Positions 43,388-52,653 of a stretch of DNA of 64,000 nt are shown one piece after another. The position numbers and the translations under genes are program-made. The notes below the pieces were generated by a model that saw nothing but the letters and a program-made list of their open reading frames with translations, made no database searches and had not been told where the DNA came from. Every line of letters starts with the position of its first letter. Positions within the stretch are counted from its first letter, which is position 1. Origin of the DNA: Amycolatopsis sacchari (lineage in GTDB: Bacteria; Actinomycetota; Actinomycetes; Mycobacteriales; Pseudonocardiaceae); assembly GCF_900114035.1 (NCBI RefSeq), contig NZ_FORP01000011.1:62001-126000 (forward strand). Direction: 5' to 3'.

Positions 43388-44962
43388 TCACGGGGTGGTC
43401 TCTGCGGTGTCGACCTGGATCAGGCGCGGCCCCGCCGCCGTCGTCTTCAGCTGCGCGCGCAGGTCGTCCAGCTCCGTGACCGCGGTGGCCGGCACGCCGT
43501 ACCCCGCGGCGATCGCGGTGAAGTCCAGCCCGGGGATCTCGGTGCCCGGCACGTCCGGCGTGCCGAGCACGCTCCCGAACCACCGCAGCGCGCCGTAGGT
43601 TCCGTTGCGCAGCACCACGAACGTCACCGGCACGCGGTACTGCGCCGCCGTCCACAACGCGGTGATGCCGTAGTTGGCCGAGCCGTCACCGATGACCCCG
43701 ACGACCGGCCGCCCGTCGAGGCCCATCGCCATCCCGACCGCCGCGGGCAGCCCGAACCCGAGCCCGCCGGCGGCCGGGAAGAAGTACGAACCGGGGCGCC
43801 TCAGGTCCATCTGCCGCCACCACGCGGAGTTCGTCGACGTGGACTCGACGACGTAACACGTGTCCGCGGGCTGGGTTTCCCGCAGGGCGGCGAAAACCTG
43901 CTCCGGGTGCAGCGCTCCCTCCGCGGTCGCGGGCTCGGGGTTCGGCACGAACTCGCGGTCCCCGCCGGGAACCGCGGGCAGCCGGGTGAGCAGGCCCGCC
44001 AGCACCGGCCCCGGATCCGCGACGAGCGCGCGTCCCATGGGCGCGCGGGCGGCGGCCCCGGCGTCGTCGGTGACCTGGACCAGCCTGGTGCCCTCGGGCA
44101 GGTACGGGCCCGGCACGTGCTGGTGGTACCGGAACACGGGCGCCCCCAGCACGAGCACGAGGTCGTGCCCCGCCACGGCGTCCGACACCGCGCCGATGCC
44201 CGCCGGGAGCACGCCGCGGAACAGCGGGTGCCGGTTGGGGAACGGCAGGCGGTGCGGCGACGGCGCCACCCACACCGGCAGCTGCCGGTGCTCGGCGAAC
44301 GCGACCGCACGGTCGAACAACCCCGCGGTGTCGAGGTCCGCGCCGAGCACCAGCACGGGGTTGCGCGCGGCTTCGAGCTCCTGCGCCAGCTCCCGCAGCT
44401 GGGCCTCGTCCGGCCCCGACGCGCGTTGCACGCTCCGGTCGAGCGTCAGAGCGGCGTTGGCGTCCAGCTCGGCCGACCAGTCGTCGTAGGGCACCGACAG
44501 GTAGGTGGGACGGCGCTGCAGTTCCGCCTCGAACACCGCCTGCGCGAGCGAACGCGGCACGTCGGCGGCGCAACTCGGCTCCCCCGCCCAGCCGACGAGC
44601 GGGCGCATGAGCTGGGTCGCCTCGACGTTGGCGAGCATCGCCTCCAGGCCGATCGCCGAGCGCACCTGCTGGCCCGCGGTGAGCACGAGCGGTGAACGCG
44701 AGGAGACGGCGTTGGTGAGCGCGCCCATCGCGTTGCCGGACCCGGCCGCGGCGTGCAGGTTCACCAGCACCGGACGGCCGGTGGCCTGCGCGTACCCGTC
44801 GGCCATGCCCACCACGACGCCTTCGTGCAGGCCGAGCACGTAGCGGAAACCCTCGGGCAGCTCCGCGAGGAACGGCAGCTCGTTCGACCCGGGGTTGCCG
44901 AAGATCGTGGTCAGGCCCCGGCGTTCCAGGAACTCGTGGGCGATCCGGCGGGCGGTCGGCAT
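43388..44962 (-). CDS. mdlC: Benzoylformate decarboxylase
   Basis: A 524-residue thiamine-diphosphate enzyme. The catalytic residues of Pseudomonas benzoylformate decarboxylase are at identical positions: Ser26 (GNPGSNELPF), Glu47 (GLHEGVVV) and His70 (VNLHAAAGSGNAMG), plus His280 in APVFRYHQH (281 in the model). The ThDP/Mg motif is IGDGSANYGITALW, and NGTYGALRWFGSVL is also conserved. It turns phenylglyoxylate into benzaldehyde and CO2 in the mandelate pathway. It is divergent from a LysR gene and followed by an aromatic acid transporter. Confidence 0.92.
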   Translation of the reverse strand: MPTARRIAHEFLERRGLTTIFGNPGSNELPFLAELPEGFRYVLGLHEGVVVGMADGYAQATGRPVLVNLHAAAGSGNAMGALTNAVSSRSPLVLTAGQQVRSAIGLEAMLANVEATQLMRPLVGWAGEPSCAADVPRSLAQAVFEAELQRRPTYLSVPYDDWSAELDANAALTLDRSVQRASGPDEAQLRELAQELEAARNPVLVLGADLDTAGLFDRAVAFAEHRQLPVWVAPSPHRLPFPNRHPLFRGVLPAGIGAVSDAVAGHDLVLVLGAPVFRYHQHVPGPYLPEGTRLVQVTDDAGAAARAPMGRALVADPGPVLAGLLTRLPAVPGGDREFVPNPEPATAEGALHPEQVFAALRETQPADTCYVVESTSTNSAWWRQMDLRRPGSYFFPAAGGLGFGLPAAVGMAMGLDGRPVVGVIGDGSANYGITALWTAAQYRVPVTFVVLRNGTYGALRWFGSVLGTPDVPGTEIPGLDFTAIAAGYGVPATAVTELDDLRAQLKTTAAGPRLIQVDTAETTP

Positions 44963-45062
44963 GACGCGGTGTCCTCCTCGGCAACGGTGGTGGGCTGAGC
45001 GTAGGACCGGGAGCGGCCTGTGTTCCAATCAATGTTGGCGACGACGCTTATAGACAGGATCG

Positions 45063-45971
45063 ATGATGCGGGAGTTCGACCTCAACCTCGTGCGCACGTT
45101 CGTCCTGCTCTACGAGACCCGCAGCGTGACCGCGACGGCCGAGTCGATGCACGTCACCCAGCCGACGATCAGCTACGGCCTGCAGAAGCTGCGGCGCCGC
45201 TTTTCCGACGAGCTGTTCCGCCGCAGCGGCAACGGCCTCGTGCCCACGACGACCGCGCGGGAGCTGTACCGGCCGCTGCAGAACGCGCTGGTGGAGATCG
45301 AGTCCGCGGTCAGCGGGGCGCACTCGTTCGACCCGGCGTCGGCGCGCACGTCGTTCACGCTGTGCCTGTCGGACCTCGGCGAGGTGTCGCTGCTGCCGGT
45401 CCTGATGGCGGCGCTGCCGTCGCGCGCGCCCGGGGTGACGCTGACCGTGCGCCCGCTCGACGTGGTCAACGCCGTGGACCAGCTGGGGCGCGGGGAGATC
45501 GACGCGTTCATCGCTTCGCCGCCGCTGAGTTCGCAGCGGGTGCGGCGCGTTCCGCTGTTCTCCGAGGGGTACGTCGGCATGGTGGCGGCGGACCACCCCC
45601 GGCTGCGGGGCAAGCGCGCAGACCTGGCCGCGCTCGCGGGCGAACGGCACATCGCGGTGTTCGGCCCCGCCGGGCACGAGGGGCCGCGCCGGGCGCTGGA
45701 GGCACACGGGCTGCTCGACCGCGTCGTCCTGGAGGTGACGCGGTTTTCGACGCTGCCGTACCTGGTGCAGGACAGCGAACTCGTGGCGATGGTGCCCCGG
45801 CTCGTCGGCAGGGTGTTCACGGCCGAGCACCGCGTGCGGCTGCTGGAGCTGCCGATGGAGATCGAACCCGCGCAGGTGTCCGTCTACGCGCGGCACCGTC
45901 ACACGTGCACCCCGGCGCAGCAGTGGCTGGTGGAGTTCATGCACGCGGAGCTGGCCGGCCTCGGCCAGTGA
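45063..45971 (+). CDS. LysR-family regulator divergent from mdlC
   Basis: A 302-residue LysR protein of the NodD/NahR-like branch: FDLNLVRTFVLLYETRSVTATAESMHVTQPTISYGLQKLRRRF is the helix-turn-helix, and the effector domain starts ARTSFTLCLSDLGEVSLLPVLM. Two ATG codons (45063 and 45066) can start it. The 100-bp gap to mdlC is the expected site of LysR binding. It likely activates mdlC and the transporter in response to the aromatic keto acid. Confidence 0.9.
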   Translation: MMREFDLNLVRTFVLLYETRSVTATAESMHVTQPTISYGLQKLRRRFSDELFRRSGNGLVPTTTARELYRPLQNALVEIESAVSGAHSFDPASARTSFTLCLSDLGEVSLLPVLMAALPSRAPGVTLTVRPLDVVNAVDQLGRGEIDAFIASPPLSSQRVRRVPLFSEGYVGMVAADHPRLRGKRADLAALAGERHIAVFGPAGHEGPRRALEAHGLLDRVVLEVTRFSTLPYLVQDSELVAMVPRLVGRVFTAEHRVRLLELPMEIEPAQVSVYARHRHTCTPAQQWLVEFMHAELAGLGQ

Positions 45972-45973
45972 CG

Positions 45974-46651
45974 TCAGGCGCGCGTCACGGCGGCGGCGAG
46001 CAGCGGGCCGAGCTTGCCGAACACCGCGTCGGCCTTGCGCTTGACCTCCCCCGCCGCGTTCCCCTGGACGTCCAGGGTGGCCGACGTCACGAGCGTGCCG
46101 TGTGCGACGACGACCACGCAGTTGCGCTCCGCGAAGGGGCCCTCGTACTCCGAGCACACTGCGGCCTGCGCGTCCACGCCGGGCGCGGCGGCCAGCTGCG
46201 GCTGCTTCGTGCCGGTGGGGCTGCCCGTGCCCGCGGTGCAGCCGCCGGCGGCGACCAGTTCGGCGACCGCCTGCGCCGCCTTGCCATCCGGGTACTGCGC
46301 GGTCTGCTGGTGCAGGTTCACCGCGACGCTCAGCGGATCCCCGGTGTACCAGTCCTTCCCCTGCTCCTGGATGATCTCGGCGTCCGAAGGCAGCTTGTCG
46401 CGGCACGAGCCGACGAGCTGGAGGCCGGGCCCGCTCACGGCGCGCGGCTGGGTGTCGCTCGTGAAGCCGAGCGTCGCCGCGTCCTGCGCGGTGAGCATCG
46501 CACGGACGACCGGTGCGGCGTCGGGCGCTTGCGAGCTGCTCGCGGGAGGCGGGGGCGGCGGTGCGGACGGCTGGGGTGCAGCCGGGGCGGGGGCCGAACA
46601 CGCGGCGAGGGACAGCAGCAACAGTGCGGCGGCCGCGATTCTGCGGAGCAT
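45974..46651 (-). CDS. DUF3558-like secreted lipoprotein
   Basis: A 225-residue protein with a lipoprotein signal peptide (MLRRIAAAALLLLSLAACS; lipobox LAAC, lipidated Cys18) and a Pro/Ala/Ser linker. The folded part (residues about 50-225) has four cysteines and the pattern of actinobacterial DUF3558 proteins: AATLGF near the start and VCSEYEGPFAERNCVVVV. It is attached to the outer face of the membrane. Function unknown. Its stop nearly touches that of the convergent LysR gene. Confidence 0.82.
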   Translation of the reverse strand: MLRRIAAAALLLLSLAACSAPAPAAPQPSAPPPPPPASSSQAPDAAPVVRAMLTAQDAATLGFTSDTQPRAVSGPGLQLVGSCRDKLPSDAEIIQEQGKDWYTGDPLSVAVNLHQQTAQYPDGKAAQAVAELVAAGGCTAGTGSPTGTKQPQLAAAPGVDAQAAVCSEYEGPFAERNCVVVVAHGTLVTSATLDVQGNAAGEVKRKADAVFGKLGPLLAAAVTRA

Positions 46652-46720
46652 GGGAGGAACCTTCCGGGAGCGCCGCGGCGCCCGCGGACGATTCCATGAT
46701 CGTTCCGCCGCCGGGTCGCG

Positions 46721-47482
46721 TTACAGGTCCCACACCGCCTTCAGCACGGCGATCGTGTCCACCGTCTCCGCCACGTCGTGCACCCGGATCAGGTCCACCC
46801 CGGCCCGCAGCGCCGGGGCGAGCAACGCCAGCGACGCCGGCAGCCGGTCGTCCACCGGCCTGCCGGTGAGCGCGCCCAGGAACGACTTGCGGCTCACCCC
46901 CAGCGCGACCGGGATCCCGAGCTCGCACAGGCGCGGCAGGTCCCGCAGCAGGCGGACGTTGTCCTCGGCGTTCTTGCCGAACCCGATCCCCGGGTCGAGC
47001 CACAGCTCCCGCACGCCGTCCGCCCGCGCCGCCTCCGCCAGCGAGGTCAGGTAACCCGTGACCTCCGCACATACGTCCACATAGGACGGTGCCGCGTCCG
47101 GTAGCACAGGCACCGTGTGCGCGTGCATCCCGATGTAGCCGACGCCGAGCCTGCCCGCCACGTCGTACAGCTTGCCCGAGACGTCGTTGACGATCGTCGC
47201 CCCGGCCTCGACCGCCGCCTCCGCCACGTCGGCGTTGCGCGTGTCCACCGAGACCCGGCCGCGCGCCGCCAGCGCCGAAACCACCGGCACGACGCGGTCC
47301 AGCTCCTCCTCCACCGAGACCGGCACGGCGCCGGGACGGGTGGACTCGCCGCCGACGTCCACCGCCCACGCGCCGTCGCTGAACATCCGCTGTCCGGCCG
47401 CGACGGCGCGCGCGACCGTGTCGAAGCGGCTGCCCGCCCAGAACGAATCCGGCGTCGCGTTCACGATTCCCAGTACCCGCAC
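46721..47482 (-). CDS. folP: Dihydropteroate synthase
   Basis: A 253-residue DHPS: VLGIVNATPDSFWAGSRF, VDVGGESTRPGAVPV, TIVNDVSG, WLDPGIGFGKNAEDN, GVSRKSFLGALTG and IRVHDVAETVDTIAVL. All pterin-, phosphate- and pABA-binding loops are intact. It condenses a pterin pyrophosphate with p-aminobenzoate in folate synthesis. The start is uncertain: GTG at 47482 gives the short form, and a second GTG about 12 codons upstream is possible. It is not next to folE/folB/folK. With pabB and the THF-dependent demethylase genes nearby, it may be a second copy supplying THF. Confidence 0.87.
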   Translation of the reverse strand: MRVLGIVNATPDSFWAGSRFDTVARAVAAGQRMFSDGAWAVDVGGESTRPGAVPVSVEEELDRVVPVVSALAARGRVSVDTRNADVAEAAVEAGATIVNDVSGKLYDVAGRLGVGYIGMHAHTVPVLPDAAPSYVDVCAEVTGYLTSLAEAARADGVRELWLDPGIGFGKNAEDNVRLLRDLPRLCELGIPVALGVSRKSFLGALTGRPVDDRLPASLALLAPALRAGVDLIRVHDVAETVDTIAVLKAVWDL

Positions 47483-47653
47483 CGGAAAGATCGTAGGCAG
47501 CGGCACCGGGCGCGGACCACGGAGCAATGACGGCGCCCACGCGGTAATCGGCCTCGGACGGGCCGAGACAAATGATGCGGATCCGGCCCCTGGCTCTGCT
47601 GCCCGCGCCGTCCCACCGGCATGCTGGAGGAGCACGTGTGGAAGGAGAATGCC

Positions 47654-49123
47654 ATGCCCGGCCTGAAAGCCCCGGCCGTCGACGTGGCCGCGCTCGCCCT
47701 CGACGCGCCCGACGGACTGGCGCTGGTCGATCCCGGCGGCCGGTTCGCCTGGCTCAACCACGCCGCCGCGCGCCTGTGCGGCCGCGAGGTGCTCGGCGCA
47801 CCGTCGCCGTTCACCGCCGGCGAGGGCGAGCAGAGCGCGGTGTGGACACCGGAACCCGAGGTGCGGCGGGAATTCGCCTACCGCACGCGGGGTCTGCCCG
47901 ACGGGTCCACTCTGGTCTCGTTCCGCGACGTCACGGACGAACGCCACCGGCAGCGGCGGCTCGCCGCCCTGGCCAGCACGGCGGCGAACCTGGCTTCGCA
48001 GGGGTCGTTGCCCGAGATCCTCGACGCGCTCGCGTCGGAGGTGCTGCGGACCGACGCGCTGGCGGCCGTGCAGATCCTCGCGCTCGACGACTCGGGAGCG
48101 GGGTTGCGGATCATGGGCTCGGCCGGGTTCCGGCACTGGCCGGACTTCTTCCCCCGGCTCATGGAATGCCGCCGCCGGGGCGCGTCGCTGAAGATGCTAG
48201 AGGCGTTCGAAACGGGCGAACCGGTGGTCGTGCCCGACCGGGGCGCGGCGATCCAGCGCGACCCGGCGTGGCGGCCCCTGGCCCACTACATGGGCGAGCT
48301 CGACTGGGAGACGTTCGCCAGCGTCCCGCTGCTGGTGCGGGGTGCGGCGGTGGGCGTGCTCAACGCGTTCTTCCTGCCGGGGCACTCCGTCGGGCCGCAG
48401 ACGGTGGAGTTCCTGCTCGCGATGGCGGAGCAGGCGGCGATGGCCGTGGACTACGCCGGGCTGCTGCGCCGTGAACGCGAGGACGCGCGCCGCGAGGAAC
48501 GGCAGCGGCTGGCGCGCGACCTGCACGATTCGATCGTGCAGCAGGTGTTCTCCATCAGCATGCAGGCGAAGTCGCTGGAGGTGCTGGGGCAGCGCGGCGA
48601 CAGCGTGCCGGTGGCGGCGGTGGCGCGGATCGCGGGTGAGGTCGGCTCGCTGTCGCACACCGTGCTCGCCGACCTGCGGGCGATGGTGCACGAGCTGCGG
48701 CCCTCGACGTCGGCGGAGCTGGGCGGGCTGGAGGAGGCCATCAGGGCGCTGGCCGACAGCACCGCGAACCGCACGGGGCTGAAGTTCGGCCTCACCGTGG
48801 GGCGCGGCGCCGGGCGGCTCACCGGCGAGCTGGCGGAGGACGTGTACCGCGTGGTGGCGGAGGCCATCCACAACGTGGTGAAGCACGCGGGCGCGGAACA
48901 GGTGTCGATCCGCCTGGCGGTGCGCGACGGCCGGTTCACGGCGACGGTCACCGACGACGGGTGCGGGATCGGCGCGGCGGGGCCGGGCGGGTACGGGTTG
49001 AGGACGATGCGGGAGAGAGCTGAACGATGGGGCGGAACCGTGACAGTGCGGCGACACCGGAGGTCCGGCACGGTCGTGCGGCTCGTGGTGCCGGTGGACA
49101 GCCCGGCCCCGTCCGGGTCCTGA
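47654..49123 (+). CDS. GAF-domain sensor histidine kinase (NarL-type partner)
   Basis: A 489-residue cytoplasmic kinase. An N-terminal PAS-like part (about 10-100) is followed by a GAF domain (about 110-275), then HisKA_3 with the phospho-accepting His near residue 293 in RQRLARDLHDSIVQQVFSIS. The ATPase domain has EAIHNVVKHAGAEQVSI (N box) and DDGCGIG with GGYGLRTMRERAERWGG (G boxes). No membrane segment is seen, so the signal is intracellular, for instance redox or a small molecule. ATG at 47654 is preceded by AAGGAG. The response regulator gene begins within its last 100 bp. Confidence 0.88.
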   Translation: MPGLKAPAVDVAALALDAPDGLALVDPGGRFAWLNHAAARLCGREVLGAPSPFTAGEGEQSAVWTPEPEVRREFAYRTRGLPDGSTLVSFRDVTDERHRQRRLAALASTAANLASQGSLPEILDALASEVLRTDALAAVQILALDDSGAGLRIMGSAGFRHWPDFFPRLMECRRRGASLKMLEAFETGEPVVVPDRGAAIQRDPAWRPLAHYMGELDWETFASVPLLVRGAAVGVLNAFFLPGHSVGPQTVEFLLAMAEQAAMAVDYAGLLRREREDARREERQRLARDLHDSIVQQVFSISMQAKSLEVLGQRGDSVPVAAVARIAGEVGSLSHTVLADLRAMVHELRPSTSAELGGLEEAIRALADSTANRTGLKFGLTVGRGAGRLTGELAEDVYRVVAEAIHNVVKHAGAEQVSIRLAVRDGRFTATVTDDGCGIGAAGPGGYGLRTMRERAERWGGTVTVRRHRRSGTVVRLVVPVDSPAPSGS

Positions 49124-49758
49124 TCGTCGACGACCACGCCGTCGTGCGGCGGGGCATCCGGGCGTACCTGGAGGTGCTCGACGGGATCGAGGTCGTCGCG
49201 GAGGCCGGTGACGGTCAGGAGGCGCTGGACCGGCTCGCGGCGATGGCAGCGCACCGGGAGGAACCCGACGTGGTCCTGCTCGACCTGCTGATGCCGGGGA
49301 TGGATGGGATCGGCGTGATTTCCCGTGTGGCGCAAGGGTTCCCGGGTGTGCGCGTGGTGGTGCTGACGAGCTTCGGCGAGACGGAGCGGGTGCACGCGGC
49401 GCTGGCCGGCGGGGCGGCGGGTTACCTGCTCAAGAGCGCCGGCCCGGACGAGGTGGTGGCCGCGATCCGCGCCGCCGCCCGCGGCGAGGTGTTCCTGGAC
49501 CCGTCCGTCGCGCGGCGGCTCACGCGGGAGCTGGTGTCGCCGCGCACGGGGCTCGGCGCGCTGACCGACCGGGAACGGGACGTGCTGATGCTGCTCGCGG
49601 GCGGCCGGTCGAACCGGGAGATCGCGGCGGAACTGGTGATCAGCGAGCGCACGGCCCGCACCCACGTCAGCAACGTGCTGCGGAAGCTGGAGCTGAGCTC
49701 CCGCACGCAGGCGGCGCTGGTCGCCGTCCGGGAGGGGCTGGTACCGCCGCAGGGGTGA
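49027..49758 (+). CDS. LuxR/NarL-family response regulator
   Basis: A 243-residue regulator. The receiver domain starts RVLIVDDHAVVRRGIRAYLE with the phosphorylated Asp86 in PDVVLLDLLMPGMDG and the conserved Lys in GYLLKSAGPDEV. The HTH domain is LTDRERDVLMLLAGGRSNREIAAELVISERTARTHVSNVLRKLEL. The first 28 residues precede the receiver and overlap the kinase gene by 97 bp; no later start codon fits, and GGAGAG lies upstream of ATG. It is the cognate partner of the overlapping kinase. Targets are unknown. Confidence 0.88.
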   Translation: MGRNRDSAATPEVRHGRAARGAGGQPGPVRVLIVDDHAVVRRGIRAYLEVLDGIEVVAEAGDGQEALDRLAAMAAHREEPDVVLLDLLMPGMDGIGVISRVAQGFPGVRVVVLTSFGETERVHAALAGGAAGYLLKSAGPDEVVAAIRAAARGEVFLDPSVARRLTRELVSPRTGLGALTDRERDVLMLLAGGRSNREIAAELVISERTARTHVSNVLRKLELSSRTQAALVAVREGLVPPQG

Positions 49759-49782
49759 GGTCGGTGGCTGGCGGCGGTTGCC

Positions 49783-49807
49783 GGCTGCCGGTCGCGGCAC
49801 GGCAGCC
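49783..49807. terminator. Stem-loop between convergent genes
   Basis: GGCTGCCG-N9-CGGCAGCC lies 25 bp after the response-regulator stop. The rest of the 181-bp gap up to the alpha/beta hydrolase stop shows nothing else I can name. Confidence 0.5.
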
Positions 49808-49939
49808 CCAACGCCGCCACGCGATCAGGCGTTAGGGCAGCGTTGCCCGGCCCGGCAGGACGTAGGACTCGGCGCCAGGCACCGCGGCACGGCCCAACCC
49901 CGGCGCGGGACACGGCAACCGCATCCCGCGCCGCGGGCA

Positions 49940-50635
49940 TCACGCCAGCGTCAGGAGTACGTCGGCCAGTTCCTTGGGGGCCGTGACCATCGCCTCGTGG
50001 CCGGTCGCCACTTCGTGCACCGGCCAGCCCCTCGCGGCTGCGCGTTCGGCGTGGGGGCGGAACACCCGCATCCAGTCCACGCACTCGATGAACGCCGCCG
50101 GGACCTCGGAACCCTTGAGCCGCAACGGTTCGGTGTACGTCAGCCACGGGTGGGGCGTCAGGCGCGGGGTCAGCCAGTCCAAATCGGCCTGCTCCGTCAC
50201 GCCCAGCACCGTCAGCGACCGGACCGGGATCAGCCAGCCGAACCCCGGCCCCGCCACCGACTCCCGGTAGTGCCCGGCCACCGTCTCCGGCAGCAGGTCG
50301 ATCGCGGCCTCACCGTCGTCGCCGACGAAGGCGTCCAGGTACACCCGGCGGGCGATCCGCGAAGGCACGCGGTCCGCCACGCCCGTCACGACCTGCCCGG
50401 CGTAGCTGTGCCCGACCAGCACCACGTCCTCGAGGTCGTGGGCCTCCAGCAGCGCCACCACGTCCTGCACGTGCGTGCTCAGGCCCACCGAAGGGTTCAG
50501 CAGGTGCGCCCGGTCGCTCACGCCCGTCAACGTCGGCGCGTACACCTCGTGCCCCTCGGCCCGCAGCAGCGGCGCGACCCGCTGCCACGCCCAGCCACCG
50601 TGCCAAGCCCCGTGCAGCAACACGAAAACACTCAC
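49940..50635 (-). CDS. Alpha/beta hydrolase, last gene of O-demethylation operon
   Basis: A 231-residue esterase-type hydrolase. FVLLHGAWHGGWAWQRV is the oxyanion segment, VVLVGHSYAGQVV carries the nucleophile Ser, and the catalytic His is in EVATGHEAM. It resembles plant-type methylesterases and EstC/Pir7b proteins. Its GTG start overlaps the ligB stop (GTGA). Ring cleavage of 3-O-methylgallate gives a methyl ester, and Sphingobium uses an alpha/beta hydrolase (DesC) to open it, so a similar methylesterase role is plausible here. This is inferred from context. Confidence 0.82.
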   Translation of the reverse strand: MSVFVLLHGAWHGGWAWQRVAPLLRAEGHEVYAPTLTGVSDRAHLLNPSVGLSTHVQDVVALLEAHDLEDVVLVGHSYAGQVVTGVADRVPSRIARRVYLDAFVGDDGEAAIDLLPETVAGHYRESVAGPGFGWLIPVRSLTVLGVTEQADLDWLTPRLTPHPWLTYTEPLRLKGSEVPAAFIECVDWMRVFRPHAERAAARGWPVHEVATGHEAMVTAPKELADVLLTLA

Positions 50636-51477
50636 GAAAGCTCCTCGAACAAAGCCAGCGCGGCCGCGGTGTTGGACGCCGGTACGTGGTAGGTCTCCGC
50701 GATCCGCCGGATGTTCCCGCTCAGCGCCCCGCGCATCACGAGCCACATGATCAGCTCGATGCCCTCGGTGCCCGCCTCGCGGATGTAGTCCTCCCGCGTC
50801 AGCGCCGCGAGCTTCTCCGGATCGGTCTCGATGGCCTCCAGGAACATGCGGTCGAACTCGGGGTTGATGAGCCCCGCCCGCGCGCCCGCGAGCTGGTGCG
50901 ACATGCCACCGGTGCCGAACACGGCGACCTTCAGATCCTCCGGGAACGAGCGGATCGCCCGCCCGAGCGCCTGTCCCAGCGCGTAACACCGCGCCGCGCT
51001 CGGCTGCGGGTACTGGATCACGTTGACCAGCACCGGCACCACCGGGCAGGGCCACTCCGGCCCCGGATCGGGGCAGTACACCGACAACGGCACGGTCAGC
51101 CCGTGGTCGACGTCGAGGCGGTGGCAGGTGGTGATGTCGAACCACTCGTCGGTCAGCTCACGCACCAGGTGCTCGCTGAACTCCGGCGCGCCCTGCACGG
51201 TCGGCACGGGACGCGGGCCCCAGCCCTCGTCGGCGGGCTTGTACTCCTCCGCGGTGCCGATCGCGAACGCGGGCACCATGTCGAGGTCCACCGCGTTGGC
51301 GTGGTCGTTGTAGACCACCACGGCGACGTCCGGCTTGTGCTCCGCCATCCACGCCCGCGCCGGGGCGTACCCGTCGAACAACGGCTTCCAGTACGGGTCC
51401 CCGGTCTTCCCGGAGTCCATGGCCGCGCCGATCGACGGCACGTGCGAGGTCGCCAGACCCCAGATCACCCTAGCCAA
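50632..51477 (-). CDS. ligB: Class III extradiol dioxygenase catalytic subunit (LigB-like)
   Basis: A 281-residue LigB-family protein. The start MARVIWGLATSHVPSIG carries the first metal His (TSHVP), NDHANAVD the second, and the active-site His region is VFGTGGMSHQLAG. It cleaves the ring of protocatechuate, gallate or a methylated gallate between or beside the hydroxyls with Fe(II). The TTG start at 51475-51477, within the last codons of ligA, is chosen because it gives the family N-terminus and GGAGG lies 8 bp upstream. Confidence 0.88.
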   Translation of the reverse strand: MARVIWGLATSHVPSIGAAMDSGKTGDPYWKPLFDGYAPARAWMAEHKPDVAVVVYNDHANAVDLDMVPAFAIGTAEEYKPADEGWGPRPVPTVQGAPEFSEHLVRELTDEWFDITTCHRLDVDHGLTVPLSVYCPDPGPEWPCPVVPVLVNVIQYPQPSAARCYALGQALGRAIRSFPEDLKVAVFGTGGMSHQLAGARAGLINPEFDRMFLEAIETDPEKLAALTREDYIREAGTEGIELIMWLVMRGALSGNIRRIAETYHVPASNTAAALALFEELS

Positions 51478-51814
51478 AACGCCGCCCTCCCGAGCGCAGC
51501 AGGGCGGTGAACTCCTCCGCCGACATCCCGGTGAACACGCCACCGAGGTACTGCATCGACTTCTTGTCCAGCATCGCCAGTTTGTAGGTGTAGAAGATGG
51601 ACGCCCCGAGGTCGAGCATCCCGGTCCAGTCCCGTTCGAGCACCGCGCGCTTCTGCTCCGGCGAAAGCCCGTAGGCGTCGCAGTAGGCGGCCTCGTCCTC
51701 GCTGAACCGCTCCCGGTTCGCGGCGTCCTTCAAGGACCCGCAGAGCCGGTTGATCGCGTACCCGCGCCGGCTCGCCGACAGGTCGAGCAGGTAGTTGTCC
51801 TGTGCCTGGGTCAC
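51470..51814 (-). CDS. ligA: Small subunit of class III extradiol dioxygenase (LigA-like)
   Basis: A 114-residue LigA-family protein: YAINRLCGSLKDAANRERF, then LSPEQKRAVLERDWTGMLDLGASIFY and the tail KLAMLDKKSMQYLGGVFTGMS. The small subunit caps the active site of the LigB partner. GTG start overlapping the folD stop (GTGA), and its own end overlaps ligB. Together these make a protocatechuate 4,5-dioxygenase- or gallate dioxygenase-type enzyme. Confidence 0.88.
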   Translation of the reverse strand: MTQAQDNYLLDLSASRRGYAINRLCGSLKDAANRERFSEDEAAYCDAYGLSPEQKRAVLERDWTGMLDLGASIFYTYKLAMLDKKSMQYLGGVFTGMSAEEFTALLRSGGRRFG

Positions 51815-52653
51815 TTTTCCGTTCCCTCCCGCGCCGCCCGTACCGTCTGGGCGAGCAGGGTCGCGATGGTCATCGGGCCGACGCCACCGGGCACCGGCGT
51901 GATGAACGAGGCGCGTTCCGCCGCCGCCTCGTACTCCACGTCACCCCTGTTGTCGGCGTACCCGGCGTCGACGACGACCGCCCCGGGCTTGATCCACTCC
52001 CCCCGGATGAGCTCCGGACGGCCCACGGCCGCGACGACGATGTCCGCCCGCGCCACGTGCTCCGCCAGGTCCCGGGTGCGCGAGTGGCAGTACGTGACTG
52101 TCGCATCCCGTGCCAGCAGGAGCATGCCGACGGGCTTGCCGAGGATCGGGCTGCGCCCGACGACGACGGCGTGCTTGCCGGACAAGGGGATCTCGTACGC
52201 GTCGAGCAGCGCCATGATCCCGCCGGGCGTCGCCGAGGCGAACCCGCCTTCGTCGAAAGCCATGCGGGCGAAGGAAGTCCGGGTCACGCCGTCGACGTCC
52301 TTCGCCGGGTCGATCGCCTCGAACGCCGCCCGCTCGTCGATGTGCCCGGGCACCGGGTGCTGGAGCAGGATGCCGTCGACCGCCGGATCCGCCGACAGCT
52401 CGCGGATCGTCTTGACGAGGGTCTCCGTGCTGATCCCGGCGTCCAGCTCCACGCGCCGCGACTCCATGCCGACCTTCGCGCACCGGTTGGCCTTCATGCG
52501 CACGTACGTGTGCGACGCCGGGTCGTCCCCGACGAGGACGGTCGCGAGCACCGGCACGCGCCCGTGCTCGCGGGAGAACTCCGCCACCTCCTCGCGGACG
52601 CGGTCCAGCATGGCGGCCGAGGTGGCCCGGCCGTCGAGGATCCGTGCGGTCAC
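51811..52653 (-). CDS. folD: Methylene-THF dehydrogenase / methenyl-THF cyclohydrolase
   Basis: A 280-residue bifunctional FolD. The catalytic Lys is in SHTYVRMKANRCAKVGM, LLQHPVPGHIDERAAFEAIDPAKDVDG is the folate-binding segment, and VVVGRSPILGKPVGMLLL binds NADP. It ends with PVPGGVGPMTIATLLAQT. It oxidises methylene-THF to formyl-THF. Between purU and ligA in this operon, it is the middle step that returns the methyl group taken from methoxyaromatics to formate. GTG start overlaps the purU stop. Confidence 0.92.
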   Translation of the reverse strand: MTARILDGRATSAAMLDRVREEVAEFSREHGRVPVLATVLVGDDPASHTYVRMKANRCAKVGMESRRVELDAGISTETLVKTIRELSADPAVDGILLQHPVPGHIDERAAFEAIDPAKDVDGVTRTSFARMAFDEGGFASATPGGIMALLDAYEIPLSGKHAVVVGRSPILGKPVGMLLLARDATVTYCHSRTRDLAEHVARADIVVAAVGRPELIRGEWIKPGAVVVDAGYADNRGDVEYEAAAERASFITPVPGGVGPMTIATLLAQTVRAAREGTEK

